Assembly: GCA_937880335.1 (NCBI GenBank)
Contig: CALFLJ010000090.1
Coordinates: forward strand, 1-25,376
Length of the DNA stretch: 25,376 nt
Source: an uncultured Succinatimonas sp.
Lineage (GTDB): Bacteria > Pseudomonadota > Gammaproteobacteria > Enterobacterales > Succinivibrionaceae
Direction: 5' to 3'
Positions 6,826-14,120 of the stretch are shown one piece after another; the stretch's first letter is position 1; each line of letters opens with the position of its first letter. A model generated the notes under the pieces. It was not told the origin of the DNA. It saw only the letters and a program-made list of their open reading frames with translations, and did not search any database. A program made the position numbers and the translations under genes.

Positions 6826-7695
6826 ATGAAGTTAAAAATAGCAGAGCGTAGTTTTGACCTTAGTATTACCAAAGTCATGGGTACTTTAGTAGTAAATTAC
6901 GATGATGATAATAATCTTGAAGAATTACTCTTAAAAGCTCATAGCATGTATGCCTCAGGAGCTGAGTTTGTTGAGGTTGGTGTATTTAAGAAAGAAGATG
7001 ATAGCTTAGATACTCAAAAAGAGCAGGAACTGCTTTTGCCTTTAATTGAGCTTCTTGCAAGTAAAACTCGTCTTATAGTTGCTTGTAATACCTCAAATCC
7101 ACAAACTATGAGAGCTGCTGTAAAATCAGGTGCAGCTATGATTATTTCTCCTAATTCTCTTAAGACAGAAGGGGCTTTGGAGGTTATCTCTGAACTTAAG
7201 GTTCCTGTAATCTTATGTTTCCCTTTTGATTATGATTACAAAAACGAAACTAATCCAGATCCGATATCCTTGGTATCTGAGTTTATTTTTGAGCGTATTG
7301 ATGCTTGCTTAAATGCCGGTATTTCTCGTAAGTTAATATTACTGGATCCTACATTAGGAGCCAAAGCTCCTGTAGAGCTTAGAGTTAAGCTTTTAGGTAG
7401 ACTGCATTCTATGCAAAGCTTTGGTCTTCCTGTTTGTTCAGCCCTTCCACAGTCATTGCCTGTTTATGATGAGTTCTTGCATGATAATAAGGTAATCACA
7501 CTTACTTTGGGATTGTTCTGCTCTAATAAGGGGGCAATTCAAATTGTTCGTACTGATGATGTGGCAAGCATGGCCTTAGCTTTAGGAACATGGCATCTGT
7601 CTAATACCAAGACTAAGCCGTTTAAATTATCAAAAGCTATTATTCGTCGTTTCCGTAATTTGCGTGATAAATTAAAAGAGCGCAGAAAGCGTTAA
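6826..7695 (+). CDS. Divergent FolP-like protein (dihydropteroate synthase fold, degenerate active site)
   Basis: Sits between ftsH and glmM, the normal place of folP (dihydropteroate synthase, which joins p-aminobenzoate to a pterin). The 289-residue length and the overall alignment fit a TIM-barrel DHPS: MKLKIAERSFDLSITKVMGT matches the family N-terminus, and GAEFVEVG, NTSNPQTMRAAVKSGAAMII and LILLDPTLG fall at the right places. The substrate motifs are not conserved. MGILNVTPDSFSDGG has become MGTLVVNYDDDNN, GGESTRPG is GVFKKEDD, VDTS is CNTS, the HMQG stretch is CFPFD, the SRKS lysine loop is ALPQS, and RVHDV is RTDDV. The aspartate of LLDP (D174) remains. A basic tail (KLKERRKR) ends the protein. 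The start is fixed by alignment although the local ribosome-binding site is weak. Either a DHPS descendant with a new role or a dying gene; ordinary DHPS activity seems unlikely. Confidence 0.75.
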   Translation: MKLKIAERSFDLSITKVMGTLVVNYDDDNNLEELLLKAHSMYASGAEFVEVGVFKKEDDSLDTQKEQELLLPLIELLASKTRLIVACNTSNPQTMRAAVKSGAAMIISPNSLKTEGALEVISELKVPVILCFPFDYDYKNETNPDPISLVSEFIFERIDACLNAGISRKLILLDPTLGAKAPVELRVKLLGRLHSMQSFGLPVCSALPQSLPVYDEFLHDNKVITLTLGLFCSNKGAIQIVRTDDVASMALALGTWHLSNTKTKPFKLSKAIIRRFRNLRDKLKERRKR

Positions 7696-7714
7696 GAAAA
7701 AATAGGGATTATTA

Positions 7715-9061
7715 ATGCAAAGAAAATATTTTGGTACCGACGGTGTTAGAGGCCGTGTCGGTAAATATCCTATCACCCCTGAGTTTGCAATTCGCCTAGG
7801 TATGGCCGCAGGAAAGGTCTTAGCAAAGGAAAATGGTAGGGTAATAATTGGCAAAGATACACGTCTTTCAGGCTATATGTTAGAGGCAGCTCTTGAGGCT
7901 GGATTCTCAGCCTCTGGCGTATCTCCTGTTATGTTAGGGCCTATGCCGACACCAGCTGTGTCCTATTTAACTCGTGCGTTTAGAGCAGATCTTGGTGTTG
8001 TAATAAGTGCTTCACATAATCCTTACTACGATAACGGAATTAAGTTCTTTTCAAGTGAGGGAACAAAGCTTCCTGACGAGGTTGAGCTTAAGATAGAAGA
8101 AGCATTAGACTCAGATAATCTTAATATGGCATCTCCATCGAACTTTGGTCGTGCTTATCGTCAGGATGATGCTCCTGGTCGTTATGTAGAGTTTTGTAAA
8201 AGCTCCTTTGCATCTCATTTAAGTTTAGAGGGCTTAACTATTGTTTTAGATTGCGCTAATGGTGCTACTTATCATGTAGCACCTTTAGTATTCCGTGAGT
8301 TAGGTGCAAATGTTATTACCATTGGTGATAAGCCAAATGGCGTGAATATCAATGATGGCGTAGGTTCAACCCATCCACAGGCTTTAGTAGATATGGTTTT
8401 AGCTACTAAAGCTGATTTGGGAATTGCATTTGATGGCGATGGTGATCGTGTTTTAATGGTTGATAGTCACGGTCAGATGCATGATGGCGATGCTCTTATG
8501 TATATTATTGCCTGCGACAAAAAGATGCGTAATAAACTTGTAGGCGGTGTCGTTGGAACTTTAATGTCCAATTTAGGCTTTGAATTTGCACTTAAACGTA
8601 AGAACATTGATTTTATCCGTACAGCTGTAGGTGATCGCTATGTAATGGAAGGCTTAATTGAAAAAGGCTGGAGATTAGGCGGCGAGAACAGCGGTCATAT
8701 CATTTGTCTTGACTATGCTTCAACAGGTGATGGTATTGTCTCAGCCTTACAAGTATTAAAAGCCTGTTTACATCAGCAAAAAACATTAGAGGAGCTATCC
8801 TCTGATTTATTTATGTACCCTCAGGAGCTTATCAATGTCCGTTTAACTGCAGGTTTTGATATAAACGATGAGGTTGTTCAAAAAGAAGTTGAAGATGTAA
8901 AGAAGTCCTTAGGTGAAAAAGGCCGTGTACTTTTACGTAAATCAGGTACAGAACCTGTAGTAAGAGTAATGGTTGAGGGGCCTGATCGTAATGACGTTCA
9001 CACCAAAGCTCAACGCATTGCAGATGTCATTATTCATCAGGCAGAAGGCGAAAGCGCTTGA
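7715..9061 (+). CDS. glmM: Phosphoglucosamine mutase GlmM
   Basis: Converts glucosamine-6-phosphate to glucosamine-1-phosphate on the route to UDP-N-acetylglucosamine for peptidoglycan and lipopolysaccharide. The 448 residues match the family length. The N-terminal KYFGTDGVRGRVG, the phosphoserine loop ISASHNPYYDNGIKFF (serine 100), the magnesium loop DGDGDR (240-245), the sugar-binding GGENSGH (322-328) and the phosphate-binding RKSGTEPVVRVM near the C-terminus are all present. AGGGA lies 6 nt before the ATG, and the gene follows the folP-like gene by 19 bp, so they form one operon. The same order occurs in E. coli. Essential and well conserved. Confidence 0.97.
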   Translation: MQRKYFGTDGVRGRVGKYPITPEFAIRLGMAAGKVLAKENGRVIIGKDTRLSGYMLEAALEAGFSASGVSPVMLGPMPTPAVSYLTRAFRADLGVVISASHNPYYDNGIKFFSSEGTKLPDEVELKIEEALDSDNLNMASPSNFGRAYRQDDAPGRYVEFCKSSFASHLSLEGLTIVLDCANGATYHVAPLVFRELGANVITIGDKPNGVNINDGVGSTHPQALVDMVLATKADLGIAFDGDGDRVLMVDSHGQMHDGDALMYIIACDKKMRNKLVGGVVGTLMSNLGFEFALKRKNIDFIRTAVGDRYVMEGLIEKGWRLGGENSGHIICLDYASTGDGIVSALQVLKACLHQQKTLEELSSDLFMYPQELINVRLTAGFDINDEVVQKEVEDVKKSLGEKGRVLLRKSGTEPVVRVMVEGPDRNDVHTKAQRIADVIIHQAEGESA

Positions 9062-9130
9062 AAAAAGCTTTTATAACTTGTATTATGCACGCCTAGTAAG
9101 GTACGTGTGCGTATTTGGGATTCTAATTTT

Positions 9131-9499
9131 ATGTACGAAGCTGCGATTGTTATTTTTTTATTAGTTTGTATTGCCATTGTCTCCTTAATCTTGGTGCAGC
9201 AAGGAAAAGGTGCTGGTATGGGTGCTTCTTTCGGAGCTGGTGCTTCTAATACCGTTTTCGGTTCAACTGGTTCTGGAAATTTCTTAACTCGTTCTACATG
9301 GCTTTTAGTTGTAGTATTCTTTGGTATCTGCCTATTTTTAGGCTGGTTACAGAAGGAGAGTCATCAAGAGCGTAGTAGCTTTAGTAATATTGAGGCTGCT
9401 CCTACTGAAGTAGTTCAGAGTGCTCCTGCAAATACAGATGCTCCTAGGGTAAATCCTGATGTTCCATCTGCAGGAACTGATGCCCCTGCTAATAAGTAA
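9131..9499 (+). CDS. secG: Preprotein translocase subunit SecG
   Basis: Small inner-membrane subunit of the SecYEG protein-export channel. The ATG at 9131 gives MYEAAIVIFLLVCIAIVSLI, which matches the start of E. coli SecG; a GTG at 9107 with AAGG upstream would add eight residues and is less likely. Two membrane spans (about 3-22 and 57-75) flank the conserved cytoplasmic loop QQGKGAGMGASFGAGAS and FGSTGSGNFLTR. The tail is rich in Ala, Pro, Thr and Asp, as usual in gammaproteobacteria. It follows glmM by 69 bp and ends at a strong bidirectional terminator. In E. coli a tRNA-Leu gene follows; none is seen here. Confidence 0.95.
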   Translation: MYEAAIVIFLLVCIAIVSLILVQQGKGAGMGASFGAGASNTVFGSTGSGNFLTRSTWLLVVVFFGICLFLGWLQKESHQERSSFSNIEAAPTEVVQSAPANTDAPRVNPDVPSAGTDAPANK

Positions 9500-9512
9500 T
9501 TTATCAGTAAAC

Positions 9513-9554
9513 AAAAAAAAACGATCAGGTTTTAAGACTTGATCGTTTTTTTTT
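9513..9554. terminator. Bidirectional terminator between secG and fau
   Basis: ACGATCAGG/CTTGATCGT with flanking A9 and T9 runs forms a stem of up to 18 bp with an 8-nt loop. The A run before and T run after make it work for both the plus-strand secG transcript and the convergent fau transcript. Confidence 0.92.
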
Positions 9555-9558
9555 AAGG

Positions 9559-10164
9559 TTACTTATTAACAAAAATTAAATGTTTAGTTGGAGTAACTAT
9601 TTCATCAAGAGGCATGTCCCAATGTTCAACAGGAACACTGTCAACTAGTTGAAAGTCATAAGCTACACCAATTGTTAAACATTCAGCACTTAGTTTCTTT
9701 AACGCCCTGTCATAATAACCACCGCCCATACCTAAGCGATTGCCCTGCATGTCAAAAGCTACAAGAGGGACTATCAAAACCTCAAGTTTATCAAGCCCTG
9801 TATAATTCTCAGTTAGAGCCTCAGGTTCAAGAATGTGGAAACGATTTTCTAAAAGTACATCGTTTTTTCTATAAATATAAAAATCCATAAGACCTTTATG
9901 GTCAGTATCAATGCGTGGCAAAACCAAGGTGTGCCCTTTTTCTAGGAGCTTTAAATTAAGCTCTACAGATGATAATTCTCCTCCTGTACTTAAATAGGAG
10001 CCGACTAGGCGCTCTTGTCTTAGTTTAGGATGGGAAATTAGAGCCTTTGAGATTTTATATCCTGCATCCTCAATATCTAATTTAGATAAATTACGGCGAT
10101 AATTGAGTATGCTTTGACGTAAGGCAGAACGTTTTTTCTTATTTTCTAAGTGCTTATTTTCCAT
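9559..10164 (-). CDS. fau: 5-formyltetrahydrofolate cyclo-ligase
   Basis: ATP-dependent enzyme that converts 5-formyltetrahydrofolate to 5,10-methenyltetrahydrofolate, a salvage and maintenance step of the folate pool. E. coli names are ygfA and fau. The 201-residue length is normal. The N-terminal KKKRSALRQSILNYRRNLS is the typical basic helix. GSYLSTGGELSS corresponds to the nucleotide/folate-binding strand, and the signature VPLVAFDMQGNRLGMGGGYYDR is at residues 132-153, followed by IGVAYDFQ and VEHWDMPLDEIVTPT. Its ATG lies inside the 3' end of zapA (11-bp overlap), so it is translated from the same message. The zapA-fau pairing is known from E. coli, where 6S RNA lies between them. Confidence 0.95.
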   Translation of the reverse strand: MENKHLENKKKRSALRQSILNYRRNLSKLDIEDAGYKISKALISHPKLRQERLVGSYLSTGGELSSVELNLKLLEKGHTLVLPRIDTDHKGLMDFYIYRKNDVLLENRFHILEPEALTENYTGLDKLEVLIVPLVAFDMQGNRLGMGGGYYDRALKKLSAECLTIGVAYDFQLVDSVPVEHWDMPLDEIVTPTKHLIFVNK

Positions 10165-10465
10165 TTAGATTACGCTTTAATATGTGTGAGATGCGAGATA
10201 TTCTATCTTGGCAAGCTCTTTCAAAAGGTGTTGCTTGTGAAAGATATTTTAAGAGTTTTCCTTCACTTTCAAGTGCAACTAAGACACTAGCTTGAGTAGG
10301 TGAAAGATTAGGATTTTCTCTTAGAATTCGGGAGCTTTTTTGACGCAATGAATCTATGGCTTTTAACAGGTCATCAATCTTATCCTCATGTACTTTTAAG
10401 GTAAAATTTATCCCGAATAAAGAAAAAGACACATTTTTTTGTGGAATTTCGTTAGCGCTATGCAT
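10154..10465 (-). CDS. zapA: Cell division protein ZapA
   Basis: ZapA binds and cross-links FtsZ filaments at the division ring. The 103 residues contain the family N-terminal strand pair (NVSFSLFGINFTLKVHEDKIDDLLKAIDSLRQK), followed by a helix and a C-terminal coiled-coil region, and the length is right. Similarity is spread thinly through the sequence, so the call leans partly on the next gene: zapA followed by fau is a conserved gammaproteobacterial pair. The start has AGGGGG upstream on the minus strand. Its 3' end overlaps fau by 11 bp. Confidence 0.8.
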   Translation of the reverse strand: MHSANEIPQKNVSFSLFGINFTLKVHEDKIDDLLKAIDSLRQKSSRILRENPNLSPTQASVLVALESEGKLLKYLSQATPFERACQDRISRISHILKRNLNGK

Positions 10466-10484
10466 AAAAGCCCCCTAGATTATA

Positions 10485-10490
10485 ATTATA
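10485..10490 (-). promoter_or_regulatory. Candidate -10 element of zapA-fau
   Basis: The minus strand carries two adjacent TATAAT hexamers (10485-10490 and 10479-10484). Neither has a clear -35, and the leader would be very short. Confidence 0.35.
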
Positions 10491-10542
10491 TTTTAGGCTA
10501 TTGAAGAAAAATCACCAACTTTTATGAGTTAGCATAAAAAAA

Positions 10543-10551
10543 TGAGATAAT
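10543..10551 (+). promoter_or_regulatory. Extended -10 promoter of rluB
   Basis: TGAGATAAT matches the extended -10 form TGnTATAAT with one mismatch. The start codon lies about 30 bp downstream, after AAAGGA. Confidence 0.45.
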
Positions 10552-10582
10552 ACTACTAATCTTATTTTTCTAAAGGAAACTT

Positions 10583-11908
10583 ATGAGCGAGAAGCTGCAG
10601 AAGGTATTATCCCGTATGGGATTAGGTTCAAGACGTGGTCTTGAGAAAATGATTTTTGAAGGTCGTATTACCTGTAATGGCGTACAAGCTAAAATTGGTG
10701 ATCGAATTGATGCTGATAACACTACAGTTAAAATTGACGGTAAGGTTGTACTATCACCTAGTACAGTAAAAAAGCCTGTGTGTCGAGTTTTGATGTACCA
10801 CAAGCCTGAGGGAGAACTTACAACCTTAAATGATCCTGAGGACAGACCAACGGTTTTTGACCATCTTCCAAAGCCTGAACAGGGAAGATGGATCTATGTA
10901 GGTCGTCTGGATATCAATACCTCAGGTTTACTGTTATTTACAACAGATGGTGATCTAGCTAATGCTCTTATGCATCCTCGTCACGGGATTGAGCGTATTT
11001 ACGCAGCTCGTATCTACGGTGAGGTAACAGATGAGATGTTAGATAATCTGCAAAAAGGAGTAATGCTTGAGGATGGCAAAGCTCATTTTGATAATATAAC
11101 CTATGTAGGTGGTGAGTCTCGTAATGCCTGGTATCATGTTTCTTTAAAAGAAGGCCGTAAGCGAGAGGTAAGGCGTTTATGGGAGGCTGTTGGTGTTAGG
11201 GTAAGCAGACTTATTCGCATAAGCTATGGTGGCATTGCTTTGGATCCAGCCCTTAAAGCAGGTCAGTATCGAGAGCTTAATTTAAATGAGCTAAATAAGT
11301 TGCGTGCCATTGCAAATCTTGAGCCTTTAAGCACAGCAGATATGCCTGAAAAGCCTTTTGCCGGAGGTGGTGCGTACCGCTCTGATAGACGTCGTGCTGT
11401 AAGTTTGGATAATAAGCGTAGACTTCCAGGTAGTTTAGGTAATGCTAATTTTGAACGCTCCAAAGCTGCAGTTTTAATGAATGCCAAGGAAGATGAATTT
11501 GACGTGCAGTTACAGGCAAATCGTCCAAAATTAGAGCGTTTGTCAAAGGCAAATCCTAATTCACAAAATCATAATAAGCAAAAGATGGGCGGAAATTTTG
11601 GAGAAAATAGTCCAAAATCTCGTTCTAAGCCTTATGCAAAAGGTAAGGGAGGCTTGGGTAAATCTTACAGTGGAAAATCATTTTCAACTGATGAAAATTT
11701 CTCCTTTGGCAGTTTAAAAGGCGGATTTGGAAAGTCAAAAGCTCATGGATATAATCCCTATGCGAAAGGATCAAACAATAATAAAAGGGGAAAGGGGGCA
11801 AATGGTGAAAGACCTTTTGCAAAAGGCCCTTACGGTAACAAGGGAGCTAAAGCTGCAGGCAATGCCCATAGAAAGCCCTCACATCACAAGAATAGACCTG
11901 ATCGGTAG
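10583..11908 (+). CDS. rluB: 23S rRNA pseudouridine synthase RluB with a long basic tail
   Basis: Makes pseudouridine 2605 in 23S rRNA. The N-terminal S4 RNA-binding domain (KLQKVLSRMGLGSRRGLEKMI...GRITCNG, about 3-60) is followed by the RsuA/RluB catalytic domain with MYHKPEGELTT and GRLDINTSGLLLFT, in which D110 is the catalytic aspartate. Later motifs EGRKREVRRLWEAVG and RISYGGIALD are also present. The enzyme core ends near residue 255. The remaining 185 residues are a low-complexity basic tail rich in Gly, Lys, Asn and Ser with repeated PYAKG/PFAKG units. Such tails occur on RluB proteins and probably bind RNA. AAAGGA precedes the ATG by 5-6 nt. Monocistronic. Confidence 0.93.
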   Translation: MSEKLQKVLSRMGLGSRRGLEKMIFEGRITCNGVQAKIGDRIDADNTTVKIDGKVVLSPSTVKKPVCRVLMYHKPEGELTTLNDPEDRPTVFDHLPKPEQGRWIYVGRLDINTSGLLLFTTDGDLANALMHPRHGIERIYAARIYGEVTDEMLDNLQKGVMLEDGKAHFDNITYVGGESRNAWYHVSLKEGRKREVRRLWEAVGVRVSRLIRISYGGIALDPALKAGQYRELNLNELNKLRAIANLEPLSTADMPEKPFAGGGAYRSDRRRAVSLDNKRRLPGSLGNANFERSKAAVLMNAKEDEFDVQLQANRPKLERLSKANPNSQNHNKQKMGGNFGENSPKSRSKPYAKGKGGLGKSYSGKSFSTDENFSFGSLKGGFGKSKAHGYNPYAKGSNNNKRGKGANGERPFAKGPYGNKGAKAAGNAHRKPSHHKNRPDR

Positions 11909-11940
11909 CTTTTAACCTAAAAATTTAATATAAAATAATA

Positions 11941-11971
11941 TTTCTCACATTGCTTATTACAATGTGAGAAA
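11941..11971. terminator. Perfect 12-bp hairpin after rluB
   Basis: TTTCTCACATTG/CAATGTGAGAAA with a 7-nt loop. The stem is perfect, but a proper T run is missing on either strand. It is a likely rluB terminator or mRNA-stabilising 3' hairpin. Confidence 0.6.
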
Positions 11972-12125
11972 ATTTAAACTTGATTTAACATATAAAGAAT
12001 ATTATTTACCATAAATTTTTTTAAGAATAGAAAAGTGAACATTATCAATGAGCAAAAAAAAGCTCTACCTTCTTTTAACTCCCTATTTTTTTTACTTAAA
12101 AAAGCTTTTGTTAGAGGTCTTTTAA

Positions 12126-13733
12126 ATGGATCCTGCTAGCTTTGTGTTCGACTTTAATGTTGACTGGATTTTTGAGCCTACAGCATGGGTAGGTTTACTT
12201 ACATTAACTGTAATGCAGGTGGTTTTAGGTTTAGATAACCTGCTTTTTATCGCCATACTATCATCAAAGCTTCCTCCAAAAAGAAGTAGACAGGCCCGAT
12301 ACATAGGTTTGGGTGGATCTCTTATTTGCCGTTTAATCCTAATGTTTTTTGCGGCATATTTAATCGCAATGAAAGAACCTTTGTTTACAATCTTTGGTTT
12401 GGATTTTTCCTATCGCGATTTAGTTATGCTTACAGGTGGATTGTTCCTTATGTATAAATCCACAGAAGAGTTACACGGTAAGCTTGAGGGAAATGAGGCC
12501 GATGAGGTATCTGTAACTAAGGCTGCAGGTCAATCTTTAGCTATGGTATCAACTCAGATTATGGTCTTAGATGTCCTTTTCTCAGTTGATTCAATTATTA
12601 CCGCAGTCGCCATGACAAGTAATATGGTGATTATGATGATTGCTGTAACCTTAGGTATGGGACTTTTAACCTGGGCCTCAGGAGTTATCTCAAGATTTGT
12701 GTCAAGACACCCTACAGTTGTCATTTTATGTTTAGGTTTCCTGCTTTTGATAGGTTTTAACCTCATCATGGAAGGCTTACACTTTGAGGTTCCAAAAGGA
12801 TATCTATACTCAGCTATAGCCTTCTCCATCCTAATTGAGGTCTTCAATCAGGTTTCACGACGTAATGTACTAAAGCTTAAATCAGGATCCATGCAAAGCC
12901 GTGAGCTTGCTGCAAATCTGGTACTACGCCTTTTAGGCTCAAGAAGTGATCAGGTGGAAAGCATTCGTGAGGCTATCTATCAGAGAACTGGGGCTAATGT
13001 TTTTAACAATCAGGAAAAGGAGATGGTATCTAGGGTACTGTCTTTATCATCCTTGCCTGTTAAAGCAGTTTTAACCGCTCGCAACGATTTGCAGATGCTA
13101 AAAACAGATGCAAATCCTGAGTACGTTATAAATCAGGTAATGCGGCACACTAAAACTAATCTCATAGCCTATCGTCACGGACAGAAGGATCAGCCATTAG
13201 GCTTTGTATCACGTTCTCAGGTATTAGGTCTTATAGTTGAAAACCGCTGTAACAAGGATGAGATTGAACAGATAATCCAACAGCCACTGTTCGTTCCTGA
13301 AACTGTAAATATTTTAAAGGTTTTAGAAGAATTTCGCTCAAGCAAGAAGTATATGGCCTTTGTTTTTGATGAGTTTGGTAATTTTGAAGGTGTTGTAACT
13401 CTACATGACATTATGGAAGAGTTTGCAGGAGAAATGCCTGATCGTACCGAAACTCCTGAGATTGTATCACTAGATAAGGTCAGCTTTAGGGTAGATGCTG
13501 AAAGTGTTTTGGCAGACGTGGCAAGAGTTACTGGTTTGAGTTTGCCTCGCTCTGAGCATTATCAGACTATAGCCGGTTTTATCTTAGATTATCTGCAAAG
13601 AATTCCTAAAAAGGGGGAAAGCATTCTGTATGAAGGGTGGAAAATAGAGGTTATTTCCTCAGATGCAACCTCAATTACGGTGGTAAAACTTACAAAGCCA
13701 AAATACAAAGCTCAGGAGCTGCAAAAGGCCTAA
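12126..13733 (+). CDS. TerC family membrane protein with CBS and CorC/HlyC domains (YoaE/YegH type)
   Basis: An inner-membrane protein of 535 residues. The TerC-type membrane domain (about 15-240, seven spans) carries the two conserved acidic motifs VVLGLDNLLF (D37) and VLDVLFSVDSI (D149, D155). A pair of CBS domains follows (about 300-420, with FVFDEFGNFEGVVTLHDIMEEF), then a CorC/HlyC transporter-associated domain at the C-terminus (SFRVDAESVLADVARVTGL...). This layout is that of the E. coli YoaE/YegH proteins. TerC relatives have been linked to metal-ion (manganese) export, but the transported substrate here is not known. AGAGGT lies 7 nt before the ATG. Monocistronic, with a terminator downstream at 13875-13902. 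Confidence 0.9.
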   Translation: MDPASFVFDFNVDWIFEPTAWVGLLTLTVMQVVLGLDNLLFIAILSSKLPPKRSRQARYIGLGGSLICRLILMFFAAYLIAMKEPLFTIFGLDFSYRDLVMLTGGLFLMYKSTEELHGKLEGNEADEVSVTKAAGQSLAMVSTQIMVLDVLFSVDSIITAVAMTSNMVIMMIAVTLGMGLLTWASGVISRFVSRHPTVVILCLGFLLLIGFNLIMEGLHFEVPKGYLYSAIAFSILIEVFNQVSRRNVLKLKSGSMQSRELAANLVLRLLGSRSDQVESIREAIYQRTGANVFNNQEKEMVSRVLSLSSLPVKAVLTARNDLQMLKTDANPEYVINQVMRHTKTNLIAYRHGQKDQPLGFVSRSQVLGLIVENRCNKDEIEQIIQQPLFVPETVNILKVLEEFRSSKKYMAFVFDEFGNFEGVVTLHDIMEEFAGEMPDRTETPEIVSLDKVSFRVDAESVLADVARVTGLSLPRSEHYQTIAGFILDYLQRIPKKGESILYEGWKIEVISSDATSITVVKLTKPKYKAQELQKA

Positions 13734-13874
13734 TACTGCCTTTTTGGCTTGATTTTTTACCTTAAAAATGGTATAAATAGTGCGCTTATTTCAGGATTTG
13801 TAATAAGGCTATTTTCAATACTTCAAGTTTAAGCTTTGGTTTGATAAATGAGCCTTAAGTCCTTTAGCATAATT

Positions 13875-13902
13875 TAAAATATCCTAAGCTAAGGATATTT
13901 TA
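13875..13902 (+). terminator. Terminator of the TerC-type gene
   Basis: An 11-bp stem TAAAATATCCT/AGGATATTTTA with a 6-nt loop and a T-rich 3' arm, about 140 bp after the stop codon. Confidence 0.65.
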
Positions 13903-14066
13903 TTGCGGTTGAGTGTTCCAGCCGATACGGATTTATACCGTATTTAAATAGTAATATTAGTAAGTTTATCTGCTAAAAATACTAAAAGCTTATGTCATAA
14001 TTTAAAATTTGACAGATTGCAGTTCACAAAGACGTTTAACGTCAGAATAAAACCGGTGGAACTTAT

Positions 14067-14097
14067 AAAAGGCCCCAGATTGTAGGGCCTTTTTTTA
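14067..14097 (+). terminator. Terminator hairpin in the rimP leader (probable attenuator)
   Basis: AAAAGGCCC pairs with GGGCCTTTT around a 9-nt loop and is followed directly by further T residues, a textbook intrinsic terminator. It stands 23 bp before the rimP ATG, between any upstream promoter and the operon. Premature terminators ahead of rimP-nusA are known in gammaproteobacteria (the rimP leader), where they allow attenuation. Confidence 0.8.
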
Positions 14098-14120
14098 TGG
14101 AAAAATTTTATTGAGGGAAC

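Larger units (their letters stand above)
13734..14120. other. Intergenic region upstream of rimP
   Basis: This 387-bp stretch holds the preceding terminator, a 6-bp inverted repeat ATACGG/CCGTAT (13925-13943), a TTGACA (14009-14014) with no good -10, a small GACGT/ACGTC hairpin (14031-14043) and the terminator-like hairpin before rimP. No tRNA gene is found, although E. coli has metY upstream of rimP. Confidence 0.5.

Noticed and set aside
9500..9558. tRNA-Leu after secG, as in E. coli
   Set aside because: The 59-bp gap holds only a terminator and is too short.
13734..14120. tRNA gene before rimP, as metY in E. coli
   Set aside because: No TTCGAnnC-type T arm or acceptor-stem pairing was found on either strand.
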